The notes under the pieces: generated by a model | The model's database searches: none | Told to the model about the DNA's origin: nothing | Seen by the model: only the letters and a program-made list of their open reading frames with translations | Assembly: GCA_022559845.1 (NCBI GenBank) | Contig: CM040121.1 | Location: 570,450,140-570,514,139 of the forward strand | From: Amorphophallus konjac | Taxonomy: Eukaryota > Streptophyta > Magnoliopsida > Alismatales > Araceae | Direction: 5' to 3' | DNA: 64,000 bases | Program-made: the position numbers and the translations under genes | Shown here: positions 30,945 to 41,119 of the stretch, one piece after another | Layout: each line of letters begins with the position of its first letter | Position numbering within the stretch: the stretch's first letter is position 1

Positions 30945-32085
30945 TCTTGAATGTTGTGTGCAATCTTGGAAGACTCCGCCGGAAAGGCCAAAAGAGACTA
31001 TGGTTCTTATGTTATTGGACCTCTTTATATATTATAACACCAAGATTTGAGTACCGATGCGGTATATTACACATATTTAATTATATCAGTCAAAATTTGA
31101 TATAACAGATGCGTGATGTGTAATTCATATATTTTTAATATTTTTAAATACTATATATTTTATTTTATAATCAATATTTTTATTAAATTAATTAATTAGA
31201 ATATTCTTTTAGAATATTTTGAACCGAGTTTGAAACATGTGAATAGTATTATTTTTCTTGAGTTTTTATTATTTAAAAAATAAAAATATATGACAATGGT
31301 AATATTTGAACCGCAAATCTTATACATAACTAACACACACACACACTGATTAACTGAATTACACATGATTTTTATCATGTTCTATTATAATATATATTTA
31401 TTAAATATTTTTTATTATCGATATGGCCAATAAGACTGGACCGATAAATCTTGACGGAGATTTTAATTTTTTAACTTCTATTCTTGACATTTGTGTGCAA
31501 GGACAGAATTTTTTGCGGTTTTATGAAGACGGTATATATGTGGGAGGATATTTGTCTGACAGATGTATGGAATTTTATATTTGAGTACTTTTTGCAAGTG
31601 ACGAGATCTGTTGAAAAAAATATTTTTTTCTCTGTGGTGAATTTCCCGAGCTCTTAGAATAATTACCCATCAAAGACAAAAGCATCGCGAATGTGCAAAA
31701 CAAATTCGCCATATATTAATAGAAAAGGTACGGACAGTACAGATTGAACTCTCTCTAAATATTAAAAGGAAGAGCTATAACTACTCGGCCGACATCTCAA
31801 CCGCACTCTCTTTTTCTTCCAAAGCATGTACAATTACTTTTCTAATGGGAAGAGTTTTGTTCCGCCACTTCAAATATCTTTCCGCAACTAAAATCTTTTA
31901 TATTTAGTGTGCTTAATTGTATGTCATTTATTAGATAATTATGTAAACGTGAATTTCGAATCTAAAAATGTCTTATAATAATAAATTCGTAGACGGCACG
32001 CACGGCTCGCAGGAGGCATGCACGGGGGAGCCAAATCATCGTCGTAGATGAGGGCCTCCCGCCTGTAACGCCGTAGTGGTTCTGA
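30945..32085. other. AT-rich intergenic DNA between divergent FLZ genes
   Basis: No coding frame or element end recognised. A (CA)5 run lies near 31330. Confidence 0.45.
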
Positions 32086-32089
32086 GAGC

Positions 32090-32290
32090 ATGGAAGACGC
32101 GAACGATCACATGGAGGAGACGTACGGAGAGATCGAGGTCTCTGTATGCCACGCGTGCTTCCAGCAGTAGGTGGCGTTCCCTGGAAGAGCAGCTCCGAGG
32201 AGCGGGGCGCCACTGAGGAGAAGGTAAAGTTGGCGCTGGCGCGCTGTCTGCGGTCTGGAAACAAGCTCCATGGTCCCCATGGCAACCAAA
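32090..32290 (+). promoter_or_regulatory. Conserved upstream block of plus-strand FLZ genes, copy 2
   Basis: gatcacatggaggagac, atgccacgcgtgcttccagc, ggtggcgttccctgg and gcgcgctgtctgcggtctgg. The first part matches 16990-17110 and the second part matches the orphan copy at 26700-26780. Confidence 0.6.
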
Positions 32291-32476
32291 GCGTACGGAA
32301 AGAGAGAAAAAAAGGTTATGCTCTAGCTCTGCCTCCTCTTCTTCGTCTGCTATCTTCCTCTGCAAAATCGTACGCACACCAGCCAGCAGTCACCCCGGCC
32401 ATTCCACCATCTTACCAACTCCGAAAAGGAGGAGTGAAGGGAAAAACCGGAGAAGATCTCAACTCGAGGAAAGCCC

Positions 32477-32884
32477 ATGGCGGGTGCCGACGCAGTCCTC
32501 GCTTCCCCGGCTACGAGGAGGACAGCGAGCTGCAGGGCGCTTGGACGCCTGCCCTCCAGTGCGCGTGGCGACGTCACCTTCTCCTTGGGGGAGCCGTGCG
32601 GGGAGGAAGAGGAGTACCGCCTCAGCCTTGACGCCTGCTCCCTCTGCCGGAGGCCCTTGGGCGCCTCCTCCGACGTGTTCATGTACAGAGGGGACGCGCC
32701 CTTCTGCAGCGAGGAGTGCCGCCAGGAGCAGATCGAGCTCGACGAGGCCCGGAAGATCAGGGAGACCAGCTACCGGCGGAGGCGGCACCAACACCACCGC
32801 CCCGCCTCCGGGGGGCAGCTGGCGCCGGCGACGTCCCCGCAGGACCTGCACGTGCGGGCCCCCAACGCGATCAGTGCCAGCTGA
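32477..32884 (+). CDS. FLZ-domain zinc-finger protein, 135 aa
   Basis: Start at the ATG 32477 (context agcccATGGCG); no earlier in-frame ATG has a better context. The N-terminus [20 protein letters not shown] parallels the gene at 17473 ([17 protein letters not shown]). The FLZ domain at about residues 50-95 reads [35 protein letters not shown] and [11 protein letters not shown], with all zinc ligands present. An inserted lysine-isoleucine pair (ARKIRE for ARERE) is the only oddity in the core. The tail is Ala/Pro/Ser-rich. Probably the result of a direct duplication with 17473-17871, because coding and upstream sequence both match. Family role as SnRK1 adaptor is inferred. Confidence 0.92.
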   Translation: MAGADAVLASPATRRTASCRALGRLPSSARGDVTFSLGEPCGEEEEYRLSLDACSLCRRPLGASSDVFMYRGDAPFCSEECRQEQIELDEARKIRETSYRRRRHQHHRPASGGQLAPATSPQDLHVRAPNAISAS

Positions 32885-33885
32885 AAGTTGAGCAGCAGGA
32901 AAACCAAGCCAAAAAGGATGCACTGGGAACAGTACCGGCCACGGCTGGGGCCGCAGAAATCCGGAGAACCTTTGTTTTCTTTTGCTGTGGAGAGGTCCTG
33001 TTCTGCGTGACAGCCTGAGGGTGCAGCAAATAAATTTTTACCCCACTTTAAATGTGCGACTTTCTTTAGCTTGGTCGTATTTGCATCGTTATTTTGGGAG
33101 GTCTTGAATTCAAATCTCGCATTTTACATTTGAGTGAGATTTATTAGCCGTTTAATTAGATGAAATTGTTGTATGTATAAACAACTGTGTGGAAAAATCT
33201 GAAATATTAATCGTGCGTTGCTCGGAAGTCGTAAATACCTCGGACCAAAAAAGAAAGAAAGAGAGAAGAGATTAATTTATATTATATCATGGATTTATAG
33301 GGATACGTCATTTTATTTCTCTCTAATAAGCATGGTGCCTCCTATCCAAAAAGCCCAATTGAGGCTTGATTTAGATATAAAGTCGTTTTGTCCCCTTTCT
33401 AATTGCCATTTTCTCTTATCCTCTCTTTCCTCCTAGTGGACACATCGCCTTCGATGTTGACGATGATGGCGACTACAATGTGCGTCTGCATCGATTTAAC
33501 GATAAAAAGGGTTCTATAAAAACTCCAATGGCATCATCTTGCCAACAATTCAACATTGGCGGCTATCCAACAATCTCTCTCTCTCTCTCGTATGAAGGTG
33601 TTGTCAAAAACATTGATAGATGTGACATCATAGACTGTGGTAAAAGAGGAGAGAGAGTGTCGTAATATAGAAGATAGGTTAATTTGCACACCGATCAGAT
33701 TGGCGATGGGTTTTAGAATGCGAACGGGGGAACAGGCTTTGGTGGTAAGAATGTTAGAACCTAAATTGGTGAAGAACATAGTTATTATTTTTTGATTCAG
33801 AAAATATGAAAGTAAACCAAGTTAACAGTGAATTAGAAGCTTCACAGTCACCTAAATGAAATTAACGGTGTAAAGATAGAAAATG
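32885..33885. other. FLZ 3' region and intergenic DNA, nothing recognised
   Basis: Probable 3' UTR up to about 33050, then AT-rich DNA with a short (TC)n near 33572-33590. No element ends recognised. Confidence 0.4.
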
Positions 33886-33889
33886 GTTC

Positions 33890-34650
33890 CTATGTCAGGT
33901 ATCACCTTCTCTATTTATTTTTTTAGAAAGTCATCTCGCGTCTGTGGAAGTCTACACACCAGAAGTCGGAAAGACGTCAGAAAGAGTCCCGGGTGTTATC
34001 TCATGGGACAACCCTCCGATACTTAAGTCAGCAACGGTTAAATGAAGAACAGAGAAGAGCAAGTTGAGAGAGAAGGGAATCGTAGTCGAGGGCTGAAGGG
34101 TTTTGTAGATCCTCGGAATGAGTGCTCGCCGCTCTCAGTGTTCGCTGGGTGATAAGGTCGCCAGAGGAGAGTTTCCCCTTCAGTGTCGGTCGTAGCTGCT
34201 CCCTTCTTAGCGTATGATCAGCAGCTCTATTCTCTTGTGTAGCAGTATGGGGTTTAGTAGAAGAATCTACCGTGTGTGTCTTCTCTGTCGTTCTTCTCTT
34301 TACAGGGGTTGTCCTGGAGCGAGGGGCCTCATCCCTCGATGGGGGGTGATTATCCCGGCGTTAGCTGGTCCCGGGACGAGTCTTACGGCGCTCGTGGGGC
34401 GTGCTCGCCCGTTATGAGGTCAAGGCCGACGTCATAGGGGCAACGGTCGGTCGACGGAGAGTCCTCCGGTGATAACTGCGCTTGGGCCGTAACCCTTACG
34501 TCTTGTAGAATCCGATGCTCTTTGGGCTGGGCCTCCCCTTGGTGGGCCTCATCCGCACGTCCGCTACTTGGGCGCGTTCCCTTGAGAGCTATCTGTTGTG
34601 GGCCCATTATTATTAGACCGTTTTTAGGCCAAATCGAATTTACCCTCCTC
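33890..34650 (-). mobile_element. Gypsy LTR relic, family B copy 3 (reverse)
   Basis: Read on the minus strand it contains ctgacttaagtatcggaggg, ttgtcccatgagataacacc and gggactctttctgacgtc, the family B signature. It is in opposite orientation to the copies at 15.8, 24.0 and 39.7 kb. Confidence 0.6.
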
Positions 34651-34719
34651 AAACATCAATGACTGCCATCTTTTAAAATCGATCAATTCTTCACAAAATC
34701 GATGTACCCTCTTCAGCAT

Positions 34720-35150
34720 TTCCAAACACTGGCTTAGATGGTTCCCAAACAGATGTTTCTTTTTTTTTTGGCTTTTCTTTTACTCACAAGAAAGGAATCT
34801 ATGGAAGATCTAGAGTAGGTTCGAATGGTAAAAAATATTATCTTAGGATAAGGAGGCCCATTTTTTTTGACTCCGGGGCACAGTTTACCTAACTCACGTT
34901 TAAATCTTACACTGATCTGAGCCCTTGATTTGATAGCACTGTTAGGTTCACATTCATCGGAAAAAAAAAATCTATGCCATCAACGTCCACGGGCCACTCA
35001 ATAATGCTCTCCAGTCCTACCCAATGCACCCACTGCTTTGTCTAATATTTGCCCGAGTGGTGGTCCGCGGCCGGGGCCGTCCATTGCCCGGTCACATACG
35101 TGCACTCGAGTCACTGGGGCCCGTTGCTTCGATTATTTAGGCGCGTTAGG
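34720..35150 (+). repeat. FLZ distal upstream block, copy 3
   Basis: tagatggttcccaaacagat, aaggaatctatg (twice), gccatcaacgtccac, ctttgtctaatatttgcccg and cacatacgtgcactcgagtc match 25628-25935 and 27480-27880. It lies upstream of the intact FLZ gene at 35682, which supports a promoter-distal origin for all copies. Confidence 0.7.
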
Positions 35151-35507
35151 GAGCTGGGGACAGCGAAACAATTGCAGATGGCAACAATGAAATAAACAAA
35201 TCCGGCAGCTCCCCAGTGCCATTTCCCTGTAACAGTGGACAGTTTAAAGTGCCAAACCTTTAACCATGCATCTTATCGGCAAAAGACGATTAGGATGCCT
35301 TTTCCTTTTCCGTAGTCATTATTCTTTGGTTAACTATATAAATACCTTCTCCAAAAAATCTAATCATACGATTACACTTCTGCCCTACAAAACCAGGTGC
35401 CCGTTTGGCCTCTTCCGAGACCACTGGACCCGACGCGCCCGAAAAGACCCACCGTTTTGGATCCCACTCACCCTCACCTGCTCCCACCAAAAGCGACTCA
35501 GTTACCT

Positions 35508-35570
35508 CTCTCTATCTCTCTCTCTCTCCAATTATTTGTCCTCCATGTGGGCCGGTGGCCCTGCTTTTAT
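35508..35570 (+). promoter_or_regulatory. FLZ core promoter region with CT repeat and TATA
   Basis: A (CT)n run at 35508-35527 is followed by cttttatagatgcc (35562-35576), a plausible TATA box about 115 bp upstream of the ATG. All five intact FLZ genes have a dinucleotide repeat within about 250 bp upstream of the coding start except 32477. Confidence 0.5.
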
Positions 35571-35681
35571 AGATGCCGTGTGCTCAGTTCCCAACCCCCG
35601 AAGCACCCCTGCAAAGGAGGAGTGGTGACAAGAAGCCGGAGTTAAAAAAAGAGCCTTACAGTGAGCAAGAGCTCGAGAGCC

Positions 35682-36077
35682 ATGGGAGGCGCCAGCGCTT
35701 CGTCATCTACTCCCTCGGTCCTGAGGAGGAGGGCGAGCTACCGGGCTCTGGAGTCTCTCTCGCCTAGATCCCCTGCCGCTGCCTTCTCGTGCGAGGAGGA
35801 GCCCCGCCACTTCCTCGACGCCTGCCACCTGTGCCGCAGTCCCCTGGGCCGCGACCGCGACATATTCATGTACAGAGGGGACACCCCCTTCTGCAGCGAG
35901 GAGTGCCGCCAGGAGCAGATCGAGCTGGACGACGCCCGGGAGGAGGAGGAGGCCGGGTACTGGACGAGCCGCAGGGGGGGCCACCGCTCCGGCCGCCACG
36001 TCCGGGAGCCGAGCAGGGTGGCGGCCGACGTCCGGGGCGTGCCCGCCCGGGCCGCGGAGACTGTCGTCGCCGGTTGA
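35682..36077 (+). CDS. FLZ-domain zinc-finger protein, 131 aa
   Basis: Start at the ATG 35682 ([20 protein letters not shown]). A longer in-phase reading begins at a GTG and is not needed. The [10 protein letters not shown] motif near residue 16 matches the plus-strand paralogue at 17473. The FLZ domain at about residues 43-90 reads [35 protein letters not shown] and [11 protein letters not shown]. The acidic EEEE replaces the basic turn of the other copies, so partner binding may differ. The tail is Arg/Gly/Ala-rich and ends TVVAG. Zinc ligands intact, single exon. The most divergent of the five intact copies. Confidence 0.92.
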   Translation: MGGASASSSTPSVLRRRASYRALESLSPRSPAAAFSCEEEPRHFLDACHLCRSPLGRDRDIFMYRGDTPFCSEECRQEQIELDDAREEEEAGYWTSRRGGHRSGRHVREPSRVAADVRGVPARAAETVVAG

Positions 36078-36950
36078 GGAGCGCCAGGCGGATTTCGCCA
36101 TTTTGTGATGAGAGATCGAAAAAGAAGAGGACTTGGTGGATTCTTGTGATGGAATACAGCCACTCGAATCCAGCGGGGTGCCTGAACTCAAGCACAGGGG
36201 AGAGTAGACCATCTCAACGCCATCGCCGGCGTCTCCGGATCGCAGCACCCGCCAAGACTAGTATCCTTCTCGAGGCATCTCCGAGCTCTCGAAAGAATTT
36301 TTTTTTAAACGAGAAGAAGTGTCCTTGTAGATTTGTGAAATCTTGTCCAAATGACTAAAGAAAAATTACTCTATTTGGTTTTGCCATTTTTCTTCTGCAA
36401 TTACATGTTTTACTTATTAAAAAAAGGGAACATTTATTTATTTTTCACTGAACTAACAAAAGTTTAACGCTGCCTGCCAGCTATGTTTATTAGAAAAATA
36501 AAGTCGTTAATTGATGAGTTTAACGATCGTATTGATGACAGAAAACAGTTTCTCTCTGAATTATGACGTGGAAATCTGATTTTAAGCTGGGTGACTTTGT
36601 TAAAGTTAGTAGAAGATCAAATAGAATGACGGGAGAAAAATAAATTATAATTATGCGATCCGGCCATAAGATTTACTTACATCTCTAGAATTAAAAATAC
36701 AAATAATTTAAATAGATTGATAAGCCCACAATTACGCGAAAAGTAAAAGATTCCACTACGTGTCTCCAAGTCATCCGGGCCCCACAGCGGACCACATGCC
36801 CATGGTTCTTCCCGTGGGTTTGGTCCCACAACGCATCATTGGCCTCGTGGAAAGCTGGCGAGAGCAAGATGGTAATCAAAGACGGGCCCACGACAGAGAG
36901 TGCAAAGTATAATTGGAAGAATGGTGGTGTCGTGGGTGTTCGGCAATTAT
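36078..36950. other. FLZ 3' region and intergenic DNA, nothing recognised
   Basis: Probable 3' UTR to about 36450; the remainder is AT-rich. No frame or repeat recognised. Confidence 0.4.
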
Positions 36951-36954
36951 GACA

Positions 36955-38231
36955 GGGACAGATTACATCTTATGAATTTATCTATAAATTTTTGTATTTT
37001 CATAAAAACCTTTATATTTGTCGTACTATCACGTAAACCATTGATATATTATGTAGTTCCGCGGTTATACTCTCGTTGTAACTCTGATTTATTTAACTAC
37101 GGCGACGTGTGGGTTAAAAAGGATTAAAGGAGCGTAACTACATCCTCACGTTATCATCCTCCTCTTTCTCTCTCTCCATTCATGGCAACCACCAACAACA
37201 TTAGTAGAGGGTCGCCGCCATGCCCATCTCCCTCCTACCCTTCCTCTATCCCTAACGACATGCAAATCGATGAACATAACAAGTGGCCATAGGTTTTCCC
37301 CTCTAACATCGTCACCACTAGGGAGGGGCACCGGTGGAGGGGACTTTCTAGTAGAGGGGGCTCGCAGTGGAGGGGCGTTGTGCCAGAGGAGCGGGTGCTG
37401 GCACACAAGGGCTTAGAAGGGGTGTTGCGAGGGAAAGAAGGGGGACGTGGTGGGGGTGGCAAGGGATGCAATGGAGGGAGGGGGTCGTCAAGATGAGAAG
37501 GGGGTGCTGGATTGAGGGAAGGGAGGGGGGTTGGGGGTGCGGGTTGGGGGATGTTGTCGTGAGAAAGAGAGAGAGAGATGGATGAGGGGTCGCAATAGAG
37601 GAGGCTCGCAACGGAGGGGGGTCTCGAGATGGAGGGGGTGCCAACATGGGGGGGGGGACGAATGGGGTCGCGGTAGGGTGACAGGGGGTTTGTGTTGGGG
37701 AGGGATCTTAGATGGGCCTATAACGAGGGAGAGAGGGCCGCACCAGGGAAGGGACTAGCCAACGTCAGAATGGGATGGTGGAGTGAGGGGAGGAAGGGGT
37801 GGGGGGCTCTCATGAGAGAGAGAGATTGTGGGGTTCTTGTAGGTATAGCATAGGAAGACAGTAGCCATTGCAATTGCAATTGTTGTTGCTGGGAGAGACA
37901 GGCAAAATGACCGATTTCTACGGCGACCTCATCTACCCACCCCCATGTATGTCGAGCCCTTTGGAGGTGTCGTCGACGCATGTAAAGTTGCTCAACAACT
38001 AGAGGATGGGTTGCCTAGGGTCAAGAGAAACAAAAGAGTAAATGTGGCAACATGGGACAGAATCGCCATCTCTTCGTTCGTACCGCTCCCTAGTGGTGCC
38101 AGTGCTAGAGAAGAAAACCCCCTACTCCCTCTCTCTCTCTCTCTCTAAACCTCTATTCTCTCTCTCCGAAGTTGGCTCCCAATGATGCCCTCCTCTCTCT
38201 GTCCTCCAGGCAGGTAGTGCCTTCAAACCCC

Positions 38232-38287
<56 letters not shown>

Positions 38288-38610
38288 GATGCCCTCATCT
38301 CTATGTCCTCCAAAGCAGGTAGTACCTTCAAGCTCCCCTATTGTTGCTGATCTAGCCACGGCTACAATTGGTCAGACATAGTTTAGGGTTGGAAAGTGGA
38401 GGGGAAGAAAGACATGAATATTTGCAATGTTTCTCATGTCCTAACTATTTCTATAACATATTTTTAGAATATTCGGGTGGTGACCGTTTGGATATTACGG
38501 GGTATAAATGCATGATGCGGGATCGATGAATTATATACATGATAATATGCCAAAAATAGATGTTTATATATAACTATAAAAATTTATAGGGGTATAATGG
38601 TAAAAATCCC
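36955..38610. mobile_element. Pack-MULE-like element, candidate
   Basis: A purine/GC-rich core (37140-38400) lies between AT-rich ends. Left end gggacagattacatcttatg with ctataaatttttgtat and gtactatcacgtaaaccatt. Right end in reverse complement gggatttttaccattatacc with ctataaatttttatag and atattatcatgtatataatt. The two ends align over about 90 bp with moderate identity. Both start GGGA. No matching TSD was found (attatgaca versus ttattatta). The core has frames on both strands but none I recognise. A (CT)n expansion at 38234-38284 lies within a ~110-bp tandem duplication (about 38115-38230 and 38225-38340). Confidence 0.5.
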
Positions 38611-38620
38611 TTATTATTAT

Positions 38621-38908
38621 CAAGGTTTATCGACACGGTCGACTCGGCCGACCCGGTCTTGGCCTGGGTCGGGTCGGGTCGGTGTCGTCTCAATCCGACC
38701 CGGTCTGTCCCGCTCTAAAACACCACTTTATATATATATATAATATAAAATAATATAATAAAATAAAAAAGACGAATTATATATAAAATATAATATTAAA
38801 ATAATAGACCGATCGGGTGACGACCCACGGCCCGGCCGACCCGGTTCCGGCCTGAGTCGGGTTGAATAATGCGAGTCGAAACGACCCGCACCGAGTCGAC
38901 AAACCATG
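38621..38908. mobile_element. hAT-like MITE, 288 bp
   Basis: Left end caaggtttatcgacacggtc and right end (reverse complement) catggtttgtcgactcggtg are imperfect inverted repeats. The 8-bp flank ATTATTAT occurs on both sides (38613-38620, 38909-38916), though its simplicity weakens that point. The interior repeats gacccggtc / gggtcgggtc and folds back on itself. End type and TSD length fit hAT elements. Confidence 0.65.
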
Positions 38909-38916
38909 ATTATTAT

Positions 38917-39735
38917 TACATTTTTTCACCGAACCACACTTTGACTGAAATACCTGGCCATAGTTGTAATTGGCAAAAAATATCTTTTGCCGTGGACAAC
39001 GCACACTTCCTACGGAATATTATGTGGAATAGAAGAGACAAAGAATACAATAAATTCATTATTGGGACGTGAACCTGTGAAAGGCAAAAGGCAAAAAATA
39101 AAAGATTCTCGTGTCCTTTTATTTGGTGGGAGTGTTGGAAAATGAAATAGCAAAGAAAAAGAAAAAATGGTCATCAGAGTAAGTATGTTTTATCATACTG
39201 TTCTGATTTCAAAAATAATAATTTAACGATGGTACATCTAAATTGTGTTTACCCCGATCGTCCTTGATTCGACATCGCCAAAATTATTTGGAATGATAAT
39301 ATAAAAATCAAAACCTTGACAAGTGCATTTGCAACTAACCCGGGCAAAACCAGGTGCCAAGGACGCCCGTCCGGGCCTCCTGCTCCCACCCACGGACTCA
39401 CGCCGGGGCCCCTCACGCTTTTCTCCAACTAATAAACGCCAGCGACCAGAGGCCCCCCGCCGCTCCCGAAGCATGATTTGTTATGGCCCAGTTCGTGCCG
39501 ACCGTATCAATTTTTTACGATACGATACGACTTAATATCGTTATGTATTCAGATAAAATAATATTATATATATATATCTATATATATATATATTATAGAG
39601 AAAAGTTATTCAAATAACTTTCTACCTCAATTGGTTAGTTGATATACGATTTAAGTGTCCATCCTCAATCTGACATGTCTCATATTTTTAAATAATTTTT
39701 TTGACTTAAATTTTAAATAATTTTAAAAAATAAAA
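38917..39735. other. Intergenic, nothing recognised
   Basis: AT-rich with a GC-rich patch at 39350-39470 that has no recognisable frame. A (TA)n tract lies near 39565-39595. Confidence 0.4.
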
Positions 39736-39739
39736 TATA

Positions 39740-40090
39740 TATATAAACCACGCACTTCAAACAAGAACTCACGTTCCATCGTGAGGTCCCTAACCAACTC
39801 CACTACTTGCGCACCTTTTCTGTTAAGGGATAGACCTCCAATGCCCACTGGGAGCGGCGAACCTAACACGTTGAAAGGGACTACACGTCTCTCAGATCCT
39901 CTACTGTGACCTCCATCTCTATCTCCTCAGCTCTTCTCTGTTACTATCCTCAAATTGTTACTAACTTAAAGATCAGAGGGTTGTCCTCTGGGATAACACC
40001 CAGGACTCCTTCTGACGTCCGTTTACTTTCGGTGTTTGCATATTTCCACGGGTGCCGTACGACTTCCCCAACAAACAAATAGAGAAGATA
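39740..40090 (+). mobile_element. Gypsy LTR relic, family B copy 4
   Basis: aacttaaagatcagagggtt, gtcctctgggataacaccc and aggactccttctgacgtcc match the other family B relics in the same order. It ends at cccaacaaacaaatag, 35 bp before the CACTA element. Confidence 0.6.
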
Positions 40091-40124
40091 GTAAGTAAAT
40101 AGAAACCAGATTTCCACTACCAGA

Positions 40125-40680
40125 AAAAGCGAGATTTCAGACGGCCCGTATCCGTCTGAAATCCGTCTGAAAATCCGTCACAAACCACGTTTGTGACGGA
40201 TTTGCGACATATTTAAGACTGAAACCGACCGTCTGAAATTTTTAGTCACAAATTTGTGACAGTTTTTGTTTCCGTCGGAAATTCCGTCTGAAACGAAGAC
40301 AGAATTTAATCAGTCACAAATTCCGTCTGACTTTCATACGAGTAATTTCCATCTGAAATTTGAAATTATCAGTCTGAAATTTACGACGGACATATTTTCC
40401 GTGTGAAAATCCGTCTGAAATTACGACGGAATATAGTTACCGTCTTAAAATGAAGCCCAACTCTTAGTCTGAAAGCATGTACCGTATGAAAAGTCGTCCG
40501 AAATCTGTCGCTATTTCAAACGGATATTACGACGGATACAATAATCGTCTGAAATTCAACTCATTTCCTGTCTGAAATGTGGTTTGAAATCCGTCTATAT
40601 TTCAAACTGATTTTACGACGGATAATAGACGGACAAAAATCGTCGCACATCCCGTCTGAAAATCCGTCTGAAATCTACGT
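40125..40680. repeat. CACTA left terminus and subterminal repeats
   Basis: Begins with the CACTA end and then about 25 copies of tccgtctgaaat or its variants, many in inverted pairs (gacgga / tccgtc). In En/Spm such motifs are bound by the TNPA-type protein; binding here is inferred. Confidence 0.88.
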
Positions 40681-41119
40681 TTTTTTTATAAATCTTAAAT
40701 TATTTTACAAAACCTGTTTAATCATAAATAAACATCAAGAAATTCTACATGTTGAAAAAAAAATATTGGGAACCTGCTAATCAAATAAACACCACCGAAA
40801 AATAAAATTCTAATCAAATAAATACCACAAAAAAAGACATTAACCCTGCTGATCCGTCTAAATATCAAGAAATATCCGGTACATCATCCATATCCAAGAA
40901 ATATCCGGTACATCATCCATATCCTCATCGTCCGTATCCTCACCGCCCTGCTCTTCTCCTCTGTCGCCGCCCGCAGAAGGATCCCCCTATATTAAAAAAA
41001 TAGTAACATTAATTCATAGATAAAAAAATTAGTGCGAAGAAATTAGCATAAATTGAAAGCAAACATATCAAATTGATAACTGCATATTTTATAAATCAAC
41101 CACTAGCCTGAAACAGTAT
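40681..41119. other. CACTA interior between subterminal repeats and satellite
   Basis: AT-rich, with one 28-base direct duplication (aagaaatatccggtacatc region, 40868-40890 and 40896-40920). No frame recognised. Confidence 0.5.
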
